Shown here in pieces: positions 1 to 7,629 of a stretch of 18,429 nt of DNA; within the stretch, counting starts at the first letter, position 1; the number at the start of each line of letters is the position of its first letter. The position numbers were made by a program, and so were the translations under genes. The stretch lies in contig DASTYE010000079.1 of NCBI GenBank assembly GCA_035765135.1, forward strand, positions 1-18,429, in the 5' to 3' direction. The stretch is from JAICNG01 sp035765135 (GTDB taxonomy: Bacteria; Gemmatimonadota; Gemmatimonadetes; Gemmatimonadales; Gemmatimonadaceae). The notes beneath the pieces are model-generated. The model did no database searches, had not been told where the DNA came from, and saw only the letters and a program-made list of their open reading frames with translations.

Positions 1-1
1 C

Positions 2-1039
2 GACCGTGCCGACATTCAGGCCGGGCTCGGTTTCCACGTGCGCGATCTCACCGAGCAGCCGTGGACCGTGTTGACGTACATGTTCGTCCACGGCGACTTC
101 CTGCACATTTTCTTCAACATGTACGCGCTGTGGCTGTTCGGGCGACGCGTGGAATACGCGTGGAATCCGAGGAGCTTCGCGCTGTATTACGTGTGGTGCG
201 GGCTCGGCGCGTGGCTCATGCATCTCATGATCACACGCGATGGCGTGTTGATCGGTGCGTCGGGTGCGGTGTACGGGGTGATGCTCGCGTACGCAATGCG
301 GTGGCCCGACGACGAGGTGCTGTTCTTCCTCGTGCCGGTGAAGGTGCGGTGGCTCGTGGCGGGGCTCGCGGTGCTCGACCTCGCGCGCGGACTCGGGGTC
401 GTCGGCGGGGCGTCGAACGTCGCCTACTTCGCGCACCTTGGCGGGTTTGCGTTCGGCTGGCTCTACCTGCGGTGGATTTCGGCCGGTGTGAGCCTCGAGC
501 GCCTGCGTGAGCGGATGTCACCCCTTCCCGATGTGCCGGATGAGCCGCCCCGGGCGGTCCCACGTTCGCGTCCCCGCGACTCGGAGCGTCGCGATGGGAT
601 CGACGAGGTGATCGCCCGAAGCAACAAGGCGCTGGCCGCCCCTCGTCGCCCCGTTGCGTCCAGCCCGGTGGCGTCGGCTCGCGACGCGAAGGTCGAGGCG
701 CTCGATCGGGTGCTCGACAAGATCAGCGAGAAGGGGCTGTCGAGCCTGACGAGCGAAGAGCGCAAGTTGCTCGAGGAAATGAGCAAGCGACTCAAAGACC
801 GATACAGGGAAGGCAAAAGAGGAACGAGGACGAAGGACCGAGGAATTTCGACTGGAGTGGTCATCACCCGATCGAATTCCTCGGTCCTTCGTCCTCGTTC
901 CTCTTTGGGGTCCCCCAAGAAAAGAGCCCCCCAGGGCTATGCCTGGGGGGCGGTACCGCCACGCCGTTCACGCGGCGGCGATGACGGGCGCAGAGAGCGC
1001 CCGCCTTTCCGATACTATTGCCAGGAACATGCCGTGTAA
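2..1039 (+). CDS. Rhomboid-family intramembrane serine protease, 5' end missing
   Basis: The frame is open at the left edge, so the N-terminus and first membrane segments are missing. A GTG at 38 is in frame but is probably internal. Rhomboid hallmarks are visible: HGDFLHIFFNM (the HxxxN helix), GASGAVYG with the catalytic Ser at codon 260-262, and AHLGGFAFGW with the catalytic His at 434-436. These lie in hydrophobic segments, as expected for a protease that cuts membrane proteins within the bilayer. After a basic, proline-rich linker comes a helical tail (LDRVLDKISEKGLSSLTSEE, about 695-760) like the C-terminal domain seen on many bacterial rhomboids (DUF6576 type, from memory). Conserved sequence ends near 805. 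The frame then runs through a 32-bp inverted repeat (816-906) with no stop until 1037-1039, adding about 75 low-complexity basic residues. Family assignment is firm; the real C-terminus is doubtful. Confidence 0.9.
   Translation, partial: DRADIQAGLGFHVRDLTEQPWTVLTYMFVHGDFLHIFFNMYALWLFGRRVEYAWNPRSFALYYVWCGLGAWLMHLMITRDGVLIGASGAVYGVMLAYAMRWPDDEVLFFLVPVKVRWLVAGLAVLDLARGLGVVGGASNVAYFAHLGGFAFGWLYLRWISAGVSLERLRERMSPLPDVPDEPPRAVPRSRPRDSERRDGIDEVIARSNKALAAPRRPVASSPVASARDAKVEALDRVLDKISEKGLSSLTSEERKLLEEMSKRLKDRYREGKRGTRTKDRGISTGVVITRSNSSVLRPRSSLGSPKKRAPQGYAWGAVPPRRSRGGDDGRRERPPFRYYCQEHAV
816..906. terminator. Perfect 32-bp inverted repeat (long hairpin) at the 3' end of the rhomboid gene
   Basis: The arms 816-847 and 875-906 are exact reverse complements, with a 27-base loop (848-874). 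The left arm is purine-rich with repeated GAGGA/GACGAAGGA steps. Neither side has a long T run; the plus-strand right arm itself ends in CTCTTT. It lies between the conserved end of the rhomboid gene and the terminator of a candidate minus-strand gene, so a terminator for one or both directions is likely. None of the three plus-strand frames contains a stop within it. Confidence 0.6.
917..951 (-). terminator. Rho-independent terminator reading leftward
   Basis: On the minus strand a 10-bp G+C stem (GCCCCCCAGG / CCTGGGGGGC, arms 942-951 and 926-935) closes a 6-base loop and is followed at once by TCTTTTCTT (925-917). This is the textbook layout of an intrinsic terminator. There is no T run on the plus-strand side, so it serves leftward transcription. 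The stem starts 16 bases after the stop of the small minus-strand ORF at 968-1105. Confidence 0.75.
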
Positions 1040-1105
1040 ATAGGTGCCCTGATGGAAGATGTTCGGTTCGTGTCGATCCGACACTGGCGCATAATCGTAA
1101 GGCAT
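968..1105 (-). CDS. Candidate small protein, 45 aa, unknown function
   Basis: A minus-strand ATG (1105-1103) opens 45 codons ending in TGA (970-968). The product begins MPYDYAPVSDRHEPN and ends in a hydrophobic, alanine-rich tail (SAPVIAAA). An in-frame TAG lies three codons before the ATG, so the ORF cannot extend upstream. A weak Shine-Dalgarno-like AGGG sits about 4 bases before the start. The best support is the strong leftward terminator beginning 16 bases after the stop. I recognise no family. Third-position G+C is lower than in neighbouring genes, which argues against it. It overlaps the dubious readthrough tail of the rhomboid ORF on the other strand. The alternative is an untranslated minus-strand RNA using the same terminator. 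Confidence 0.35.
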   Translation of the reverse strand: MPYDYAPVSDRHEPNIFHQGTYLHGMFLAIVSERRALSAPVIAAA

Positions 1106-1113
1106 CTTACCCT
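1085..1113 (+). promoter_or_regulatory. Possible promoter for the TPR-protease operon
   Basis: TGGCGC (1085-1090), a 17-base spacer and TACCCT (1108-1113) resemble a weak sigma-70-type pair. The same TTACCCTAA core occurs, with TTGCGC 18 bases upstream, ahead of the TonB receptor gene (7394-7425). The match to consensus is poor, and the leader to the ATG at 1306 would be long (about 185 bases). Confidence 0.2.
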
Positions 1114-1144
1114 AACGGGAGCTTGATCCCACCCGCCCAGGGCT

Positions 1145-1162
1145 TGCGTCGATGCCGACGCA
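1145..1162. repeat. Short perfect stem-loop in the leader of the TPR gene
   Basis: TGCGTCG, loop ATGC, CGACGCA: a perfect 7-bp inverted repeat in the gap between the small minus-strand ORF and the TPR gene. It could be an operator or an mRNA leader hairpin. I see no other gene or recognisable RNA in 1106-1305. Confidence 0.3.
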
Positions 1163-1305
1163 CCAGGCGACGACGCTCAATCCGTGGACGCACCGGCTCG
1201 TACAGCCCCCGTGCGGCTCACGTGGTCCGTCAACGGTCCCACTGTTTCTGACGAACGAGCTCACCCCGCGCCACCCTATCCGCTCAACTCCGCAGAGGAT
1301 GTCCC

Positions 1306-2466
1306 ATGCGACCGCTCCGTGTTGCATCGCTTGTCGTGGCTGCCTCACTCATCGCCGCAGCAGCAGACGCTCAGAAGAAGCCGAAGGAGCCCAAGCGGCC
1401 GAAGATGGAGGCAGGGCGCGACACGAACTCCGCCGGCGCCTACTACTACTGGGGGCTGAACAGGCTTCGCGACTTTCCCCGTGAGGCGCAGGCCGCGTTC
1501 TACTGGGCGTCCCGACTCGAACCGGGCTGGGCCGATCCTCTGTATGCCCAACGGATTGCATACCACATGTCCGACCTCGTTCGCTTCTGGAAGTATCTCG
1601 ACGGCGCCAAGTACGTGCACAAGATGCCCGAGACGAAGCGGATGGATTCGCTGCTGTATCGAGCCATGCTGCGCGATCCGTTCCTGTTCCGGCGGCACGA
1701 CAAGATGCTCATTGACCGACTGATCCAGGAAGCGACTGGAGACCACGGCGTCATCGGAGGGAGTGCGCGCTTCCTCGCCTGGGCTGCGTACAGCAATACG
1801 CGGTTCGGTGAGGCGGTCGGCCTCTACGCGAAGGCAATCGCGAAGGATCCCGAGGATTACGATCTACACGCCGCGCGTGCGCGGTCGTTCTATCACATGG
1901 GATGGTACGACAGCACGGTGTCGGAGATGACGAAGGCGCTCGAAGGATATCGCAAAGAGGACGAGGAGGATCTCGTCATCCTGTACGAGTCGAAGGCCAT
2001 GTACGAGCTGAGCATCGCTACCGCGCTCATTCAGGCGAAAAAGCTGGACGCCGCTCGTGAGGCGCTGGGACGCGCGCTGGCGGAAGATCTCTCCTTCTAC
2101 GTCGCGCATCAACGACTGGCCGCGCTATCGCTCGCGGCCGGTGACACGACCACGGCACTGTCCGAGTACGATCTGGCCGTGCAGCTCAACGGCGACGACC
2201 CCGTCCTTCGCGCCGACTATGGCGAAGTTCTTGTGTATCTCGGCAAATACGCGGAGGCAGAGCCGCAGCTCAAACGCGCGATCGAGGTCGAGCCGTTGTA
2301 TGCACGGCCCTACGTTGTTCTCGCCAGAGCGTACGAGGGACTCGGACGGACCGCCGATGCCGCTGAGCAGTACACGGCATTCATTCAGCGGGCGGCACAG
2401 AATCACGACGCCAAGCCAATCGCTGAGGCGCGCCTGCGAGCGCTGGCGTCGGCTGGAGGGAAGTAG
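1306..2466 (+). CDS. Exported tetratricopeptide-repeat (TPR) protein
   Basis: 386 aa. The ATG at 1306 follows an AGAGGA ribosome site with normal spacing. The protein opens with a cleavable signal peptide (MRPLRVASLVVAASL..., cutting near ADA-Q), then a basic lysine/proline stretch. Helical repeats cover most of the rest. Clear TPR units are at about residues 165-215 (RFGEAVGLYAKAIAKDPEDY) and from about 245 to the end (GKYAEAEPQLKRAIEVEPLY). It probably acts in the periplasm as a scaffold for protein-protein contacts. Its stop lies 2 bases before the start of the S41 protease gene, so the two are co-transcribed and the TPR protein may recruit or present substrates to the protease. No enzymatic motif is visible. 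Confidence 0.85.
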   Translation: MRPLRVASLVVAASLIAAAADAQKKPKEPKRPKMEAGRDTNSAGAYYYWGLNRLRDFPREAQAAFYWASRLEPGWADPLYAQRIAYHMSDLVRFWKYLDGAKYVHKMPETKRMDSLLYRAMLRDPFLFRRHDKMLIDRLIQEATGDHGVIGGSARFLAWAAYSNTRFGEAVGLYAKAIAKDPEDYDLHAARARSFYHMGWYDSTVSEMTKALEGYRKEDEEDLVILYESKAMYELSIATALIQAKKLDAAREALGRALAEDLSFYVAHQRLAALSLAAGDTTTALSEYDLAVQLNGDDPVLRADYGEVLVYLGKYAEAEPQLKRAIEVEPLYARPYVVLARAYEGLGRTADAAEQYTAFIQRAAQNHDAKPIAEARLRALASAGGK

Positions 2467-2468
2467 CC

Positions 2469-4064
2469 ATGCGAATCGGTTTCACGTGTCGCGGTGCGTT
2501 GATCGTCGCGGTCCTGGTCGCGTCCATTGGTTCGATTCGTGTCTCGGGCGCGCAGGATAGCGCGGGCGTCTTCCGCAAGCGCACGATGTACGAGGACCTG
2601 CAGCTGTTCAGCCAGGTGCTCAATCAGCTTCGCGTGAACCACCCGGATACGCTGGACACTCATGCCCTGATCATGTCGGCGATTCGCGGGATGGTCTCGG
2701 CCGCCGATCCGCACTCGTTCGTGTACGCGTACTACCGGCTTTCCCCGGAACGGGAGAAGGCGTATCGCGAGCGGAAGATGCATCCGGTGCCGGTGAGCTT
2801 CGGCATGGTCGAGGGTGCGCCGGTGGTCGTGTCCGTCGCACCGGGGACGCAGGCCGCGCGGGCCGACATCCTGCCGGGCGACGAGCTGGTGGCGGTGGAT
2901 GGAAAGCCGATTCCATGGGAGAGCGCCGGAGAGATCGAGGTCGCCCTGGCCGGCGCGAAGAACTCGATGGTGCGCCTAACGCTGGAGCGACGGCGGGTGG
3001 ACGGCTCGCGCGTGCAGCTGGAGCGAGAGGTCAAGCGCGAGCGGCCGGGCGAGGAAAGCGCCGTCGTCTCGTCGTTCCTGCTCGATCCCGTGACGGGCTA
3101 CGTACGGCTGATCTCGTTCGACTCCGAGAAGGTCGCGGACGACCTGCACGACGCCCTCTCGAAGCTCGAGGGAGACGGGATGAAGCGGCTCGTGCTCGAT
3201 CTCCGCGACAATGGCGGAGGTCTGGTCGACGAAGCGGCGAAAGTGGCGGGTGAGTTCCTCCCCAAGGGCACGATCATCTACACGCAACGAGGGCGAAAAG
3301 CGGAGGTGAGCGACACCGGCCGCGTCGGGCGCTCGTTCTGGAGAAGCGAGAAGCGATATCCAATCGTGGTGATGGTCAACGACGGGACGGCGAGCGCGGC
3401 CGAGCTCGTGGCCGGCGCACTCCAGGATCACGACCGTGCGCTCATCGTCGGTCGGCCGAGCTTCGGGAAATCGCTCCTGATGCAGGGGTTCCCCCTGACC
3501 GATGGTTCGATCGTGGTGCTCGTCGTCGGACACGTGCAGACCCCGTGTGGACGCGTGATTCAGCGGCGCTACCACGGCATCAGTCGCCGGGACTATTACC
3601 GTCTCGCCGCCGCGGAGCGCGACACCGTCGGGCGTCCGCGGTGCAAGACACCGAGTGGCCGCGTTGTGTACGGCGGTGGCGGCATCTATCCGGACATCGT
3701 CTTTCCCGAGTCGCGGCCCGTTCCCCTCTGGCTCTCGCGCGTTCACGAGGAGCGGCTGGATCTCAAGTGGATCGCCGGACATTTGACGGCGGCGGGCACG
3801 GCGTACTCCACGCTCGATGCGCTGGCGGCATCACCCAAGGCGGCGCCTGGCGCGGTTGCGGAGTTCCGTCGTTTCGCGGCGAGCCAGGGCGTGACGATTC
3901 CGGAGGACGCGGATGCCGATGCGCGGCTCGAGCGCGCGATCGTGGGGTGGGTAGCGCAGGCGAAGTGGAGCGACGCGGGATTCTATCGGATCAGCGCGGT
4001 GCAGAGCGGGGATGTGAACCGCGCGGTGGAGGCGTTCACGAACGCCGAGAGCATTCTCCGGTAA
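2469..4064 (+). CDS. Exported S41 family peptidase (C-terminal processing protease type) with PDZ domain
   Basis: 531 aa; the ATG at 2469 is preceded by a GGAGG site inside the end of the TPR gene. A signal peptide (MRIGFTCRGALIVAVLVAS) sends it to the periplasm. A PDZ domain (about residues 105-190, with APVVVSVAPGTQAARADILP and GDELVAVDG) precedes the S41 catalytic core. The nucleophile Ser309 sits in NDGTASAAEL and the general-base Lys334 in RPSFGKS, 25 residues apart as in Tsp/CtpA proteases. LDLRDNGGG and GGGGIYPDIVFP are further family motifs. The protein is longer than a minimal Ctp by a C-terminal alpha-helical tail of about 110 residues (430-531). Such enzymes trim or degrade periplasmic proteins from their C-termini. 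The substrate is unknown; the co-transcribed TPR protein is a candidate partner. Confidence 0.93.
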   Translation: MRIGFTCRGALIVAVLVASIGSIRVSGAQDSAGVFRKRTMYEDLQLFSQVLNQLRVNHPDTLDTHALIMSAIRGMVSAADPHSFVYAYYRLSPEREKAYRERKMHPVPVSFGMVEGAPVVVSVAPGTQAARADILPGDELVAVDGKPIPWESAGEIEVALAGAKNSMVRLTLERRRVDGSRVQLEREVKRERPGEESAVVSSFLLDPVTGYVRLISFDSEKVADDLHDALSKLEGDGMKRLVLDLRDNGGGLVDEAAKVAGEFLPKGTIIYTQRGRKAEVSDTGRVGRSFWRSEKRYPIVVMVNDGTASAAELVAGALQDHDRALIVGRPSFGKSLLMQGFPLTDGSIVVLVVGHVQTPCGRVIQRRYHGISRRDYYRLAAAERDTVGRPRCKTPSGRVVYGGGGIYPDIVFPESRPVPLWLSRVHEERLDLKWIAGHLTAAGTAYSTLDALAASPKAAPGAVAEFRRFAASQGVTIPEDADADARLERAIVGWVAQAKWSDAGFYRISAVQSGDVNRAVEAFTNAESILR

Positions 4065-4079
4065 CAGACACTGAGGAAA

Positions 4080-4135
4080 GATGAACGAGGAGGCAGGAAG
4101 TCCGGTCGTATGGACTTCCTGCCTCCTCGTTCATC
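4080..4135. terminator. Perfect 24-bp inverted repeat between convergent genes
   Basis: Arms 4080-4103 and 4112-4135 are exact reverse complements around an 8-base loop. The repeat lies 15 bases after the protease stop and 14 bases from the stop of the convergent TonB receptor. On the minus strand the stem is followed by TTTCCT, a short T tract, so it should stop receptor transcription and probably acts in both directions. It shares GAACGAGGA with the hairpin at 816-906. Confidence 0.75.
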
Positions 4136-4149
4136 ATCCCTCGTTGCGG

Positions 4150-7100
4150 TCAGAAGCTGTACCGTAGCGACAGCTGAATCTGATAGTTCGATTCGATGTT
4201 GGAGAAGTTGTATCGGTCCTGGCCCACGGTATAGCGGAAGATCGGCTGTGCTGGGGTGGGTGCGCCCACGATCAGTGAGCCGGTGCTGTTGGTGAGGCCG
4301 CGATAGTCGAGCAGCGTCACCTGCGGATCGAGAAACGTCTGCTCACCCCAGTCCCGATCGAGGAGGTTGAGCAGGTTGAAGACGTCGAGCTGGAGTGAGA
4401 CGTTCTGCCCTCGGAACACCGGGAGTGCCTGGCTCACGGAAACGTTGAGCAGGTTGGTCCACGGCGATGCGCACTCGTTGCGAGGCAGGATCCGCCCGCG
4501 GTGCTCTCGCAGGCAGTCCGTGCTCTCAATGAACTCCTCGAACGCTGCCGCTTGCTGAGCCGGGGTGACCGTCGTGGTGCCCGACGTATACTGCTGGAAG
4601 TTCATGGCCGGCACTTCCGCCGCTGTCGGGACGTAGATCGGATCGTTCAGGGTAAAGTTGTCGGCGTTGAGGTCACCCGATGCAATGTACGTGAAGGGCC
4701 TGCCCGACCCGCCTTGATAGATGAGCGCGACCGAGGTTCGCGTCGGGAAGGTGTAGACGCCGGTCGCGACGATGCGATGCGGCTGCTCGAACGACGAGCG
4801 CGTTGCTTCCGTCTCCGACAGATTGCCAGCCCAGACTCGACCAAACCGCAGCTGCGAGAACGCGGTGCTGGAGGTCAGCGTCTGTACATCGCGCGCGCGT
4901 GACCACGTGTAGAACACCGACCCCTCCCAGTTGCGCTCGAAGCGCCGCTTGAGACCGGCCGTCAACTGAGTGTAACGGTCTTTCCACTTCGAGCTCCTCG
5001 CCTCGAATACCTGGCTTCGCGCCGCCACCTTGCGCGCCGCCGCTCCTGGGCGAGGTCCGTACATGACGCGCCCGTTCACGTCCTGTCCCTGAGGGCCGGC
5101 GAGGGCAATGTTCTCGTAGAACGGCGAGAACATCCCCACGGTGTACATCCCCTCGACCGTTGCAATCAACCCACGTCCCAGGTCGCGGTCGTATCCGAGG
5201 GACACACGTCCCGTCTGCGGGAAGCGCATGTCCTTGGCGAGCAGGTTGATTTCCGCGCCGGCGCTGGCGGTCGTCCCGTTGGTACACTGGTCCGGCGGAC
5301 TCGCGATGTTGGCGGAGGTGAATTGCGGGGCGTCAGGCGCGTTGCAGGTAAGCAGCGCGACGCCGGTGAGTCCCGAGTTCTGGAAGGCGTTACTGAGCCA
5401 GACGTACGCCGGATGGCCAGTGAACGCACCGATGCCGCCGCGCAACTGGTTCCGCTGATCACCGGTCACGTCCCAGTTGAAGCTGACGCGCGGTGACCAC
5501 TGGAAGTTGCCCGATGGGATATCGCGTGTGTCACGGTTCAGCTGCGTCAGTAGCGTGGGATTGCTGGGTGGCCGGTCGCGGAATACCGGCACATCGAACC
5601 GGATACCAGCTGAAAGCGTGAAGTTGGGCGATGCGGCCCAACGGTCCTGCAAATACCCCGCGTACACGCTCGCGTCGAACCGCACCGCGCCATCCCCAGT
5701 GACCGGAATGCCGACGATATACTGGTTAGGCAGGCGCAACTCGAGGGAGTCGAGACTTCCGAATCGCCAGTGTCCCAGCGAGGATTGCCGAAAGAGATTC
5801 CGGACCTCGTAGAAGTTCGCGAGACCACCGATGGTGAACGAGTGTGACCCGCGCGTCCAGGTAACGTTGTCGGTGATCTCGATGACGTCCTGGTCCAGCT
5901 CATTCGCATGGGAAAACCGCTCGGCTCCGGCGCGAAGCGTCGCGCCGGTAACGACGGTCTCCACCGATGGTGAGCGAACCAGAGGCGTCCGGCGATCGCG
6001 GATCGTGTTATACCCGGCGATTAGCTCGTTGAAGATCGTGTTGCTGAACTGCGTGCGCAGCTGGAGGACAGTGGAATTCTTCGAGGACTCGAAGAAGTAG
6101 CCGTTGCTCGACAGCGGGAAGTCATACGGCGACGTACTTCCGCGGGAGAACACGTCGTCCTCCGCGCGCCCGTAGTTGTGGCGAAGGACGAGCGACGTGT
6201 TCCAGGGGAGCTGAAAGTCCACGCGTCCGAAGACGTTGGTGAGTGGATTCTCGTTGGTGACCGGACCGGCGGAACCGGGGGAGATGTTGTCCCGCCCGAG
6301 GAGCGTCGTGAAGCGGGTGATCGGGTCGTCGAGCAGCGTGTCCACGCCCGGCGTGATGATCGACACGCCACTCGCTGGCTCGTTGACTCGCTGAAACTCA
6401 GGATTGATGAAGAAGTGCGCGCGGTCGCGCACGATCGGACCGCCCACCGCGAAGCCGAACTGCGTGTTCTCGTAATCCCTGATATAAGGCTGGGAGCGTG
6501 TATATGCGTCGCCCCTCGTAAAGCCGTACGCCGTGCCGTGGAACTCGTTGGTGCCGCTTTTCGTCACGGCGTTGACCAGCAGTCCGGCAAAATTTCCTTG
6601 CCGAACATCGAACGGGGTGAGGAGCACCTGATACTCCTTCACCGACTCGATGGCGATCGATTTACCACTCGCCTGCCCACCGGGCTGACCAGTCGCGCCG
6701 AGACCAAAGAGATCGGTCTCGGACGCGCCGTCGATCTGGATGTGATTGAAGCGGTTGTTGACGCCACCGGCCGACAGGCCGCCCGTCCGCACGTTCGTCG
6801 ATACCTGCGGCGTCAGGGCGACGAAGTCGGTGAAGTTACGCTCGAGCGAAGGCAGTTTGCGAAGCGCGGAATCGGAAACCACGGTCGAGATACCATGTCG
6901 CGTCGGCGAAAACTCGGCGGGCGTCGCGGTGACGGTAACGCCGGCGAGCTCGGTGGCCTGTCGCTGCAGGCGGAAGTTCACCGCGGTCGCGGTACCCAGA
7001 ACCACGATCACGTTCTCGGTCGTTTGCGGGGCGAATCCCAGGAGACGGACCGTGACCGCGTACTGCCGGCCGATCTCCAGGCCTTGCACGAAATACCGTC

Positions 7101-7311
7101 CGCCCTCGCGCGTGAGGCTGCCGGTCGTGAACCCGGTGGCCCGATTGACCACCTGAACCTGCGCGTTGTCGACGCCGGCGCCCGATTCATCGGTGACGAC
7201 GCCTGTGATGGCCCCCGTCGTCACGCCCTGCGCGGCGAGGGTCGCGGGGGAAAGTGCGGCGAGCGCGGCGACGAGCACGCCGAGCTTGGCGATCGCACGG
7301 AGCCTTGGCAT
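4150..7311 (-). CDS. TonB-dependent outer-membrane receptor with carboxypeptidase-regulatory-like N-terminal domain
   Basis: 1053 aa from the ATG at 7311, which has GAGGA upstream and begins a signal peptide (MPRLRAIAKLGVLVAALAAL, cutting after LAAQ). The open frame reaches back to 7707, but those codons lack signal-peptide or domain features. Residues about 30-115 form a carboxypeptidase-regulatory/Ig-like fold (GAITGVVTDESGAGVDNAQV). A plug domain follows (LPSLERNFTDFVALTPQVS, IQIDGASETDLFGLG, VKEYQVLLTPFDVRQGNFAG, VNAVTKSGTNEFHGTAYGF). The remaining 750 or so residues are a beta-barrel ending in an outer-membrane signature (LSLRYSF with terminal Phe). This is the Oar-like or SusC-distant group. 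Such receptors move large substrates or take part in surface functions using TonB energy. The ligand cannot be told, and no SusD-like partner is adjacent. Confidence 0.92.
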   Translation of the reverse strand: MPRLRAIAKLGVLVAALAALSPATLAAQGVTTGAITGVVTDESGAGVDNAQVQVVNRATGFTTGSLTREGGRYFVQGLEIGRQYAVTVRLLGFAPQTTENVIVVLGTATAVNFRLQRQATELAGVTVTATPAEFSPTRHGISTVVSDSALRKLPSLERNFTDFVALTPQVSTNVRTGGLSAGGVNNRFNHIQIDGASETDLFGLGATGQPGGQASGKSIAIESVKEYQVLLTPFDVRQGNFAGLLVNAVTKSGTNEFHGTAYGFTRGDAYTRSQPYIRDYENTQFGFAVGGPIVRDRAHFFINPEFQRVNEPASGVSIITPGVDTLLDDPITRFTTLLGRDNISPGSAGPVTNENPLTNVFGRVDFQLPWNTSLVLRHNYGRAEDDVFSRGSTSPYDFPLSSNGYFFESSKNSTVLQLRTQFSNTIFNELIAGYNTIRDRRTPLVRSPSVETVVTGATLRAGAERFSHANELDQDVIEITDNVTWTRGSHSFTIGGLANFYEVRNLFRQSSLGHWRFGSLDSLELRLPNQYIVGIPVTGDGAVRFDASVYAGYLQDRWAASPNFTLSAGIRFDVPVFRDRPPSNPTLLTQLNRDTRDIPSGNFQWSPRVSFNWDVTGDQRNQLRGGIGAFTGHPAYVWLSNAFQNSGLTGVALLTCNAPDAPQFTSANIASPPDQCTNGTTASAGAEINLLAKDMRFPQTGRVSLGYDRDLGRGLIATVEGMYTVGMFSPFYENIALAGPQGQDVNGRVMYGPRPGAAARKVAARSQVFEARSSKWKDRYTQLTAGLKRRFERNWEGSVFYTWSRARDVQTLTSSTAFSQLRFGRVWAGNLSETEATRSSFEQPHRIVATGVYTFPTRTSVALIYQGGSGRPFTYIASGDLNADNFTLNDPIYVPTAAEVPAMNFQQYTSGTTTVTPAQQAAAFEEFIESTDCLREHRGRILPRNECASPWTNLLNVSVSQALPVFRGQNVSLQLDVFNLLNLLDRDWGEQTFLDPQVTLLDYRGLTNSTGSLIVGAPTPAQPIFRYTVGQDRYNFSNIESNYQIQLSLRYSF

Positions 7312-7629
7312 GTGGCTGCATCCTCGAGAGGGGGTGAGGCGGGCGCTCATCGTCGGAGCGCGGGAGACAGCGCCTGGGGTGCGTCGGCGCGCCTTAGGGT
7401 AACTCCGGCCCGCGAGGGGGCGCAACGATTCCCCGGCGCCCGAAGCGTTGCGTAGCCGGAGGGTTTTACGTAGGCCCGTCCCGGCTCCAACCCTGGCCGC
7501 CCCGGCGGTGTCCAACCCGTCGCTCCACCGTTGAAGCCAGGCAGTCGGCGGCATCGTAAGGGGTGGAGCAACCGCGGAGGTGGCGTTTGCCGCCGCAGGC
7601 GCCGCCCCGCACATCGGAGGCCCAACCTC
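7312..7629. other. Divergent intergenic region between the receptor and DUF4097 genes
   Basis: 318 bases with no convincing gene. It holds the receptor's ribosome site (GAGGA just right of 7311), the candidate leftward promoter at 7396-7425, and the CGGAGG ribosome site (7615-7620) of the plus-strand gene. Open frames crossing it are extensions of the flanking genes in arginine-rich, non-protein-like translation. No clear rightward promoter was found. Confidence 0.5.
7396..7425 (-). promoter_or_regulatory. Possible promoter of the TonB receptor gene
   Basis: Reading leftward, TTGCGC (7425-7420), an 18-base spacer and TACCCT (7401-7396) lie about 85 bases before the ATG. The core TTACCCTAA recurs on the plus strand at 1107-1115, ahead of the TPR-protease operon. 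Consensus match is weak. Confidence 0.25.

Noticed and set aside
917..1105. tmRNA, SRP RNA, RNase P RNA or tRNA ending at the leftward terminator
   Set aside because: I looked for the diagnostic conserved pieces of each (tRNA-like ends, the SRP GNAR-loop helix, RNase P GAGGAAAGTCC) and saw none.
2976..3782. 268-codon minus-strand open frame inside the S41 protease gene
   Set aside because: It is antisense to the catalytic core of a clear S41 peptidase and has no ribosome site or domain.
6178..7455. 425-codon plus-strand open frame across the receptor gene
   Set aside because: It lies antisense to the plug domain and signal peptide of the TonB receptor and is a charged, motif-free translation typical of a shadow frame.
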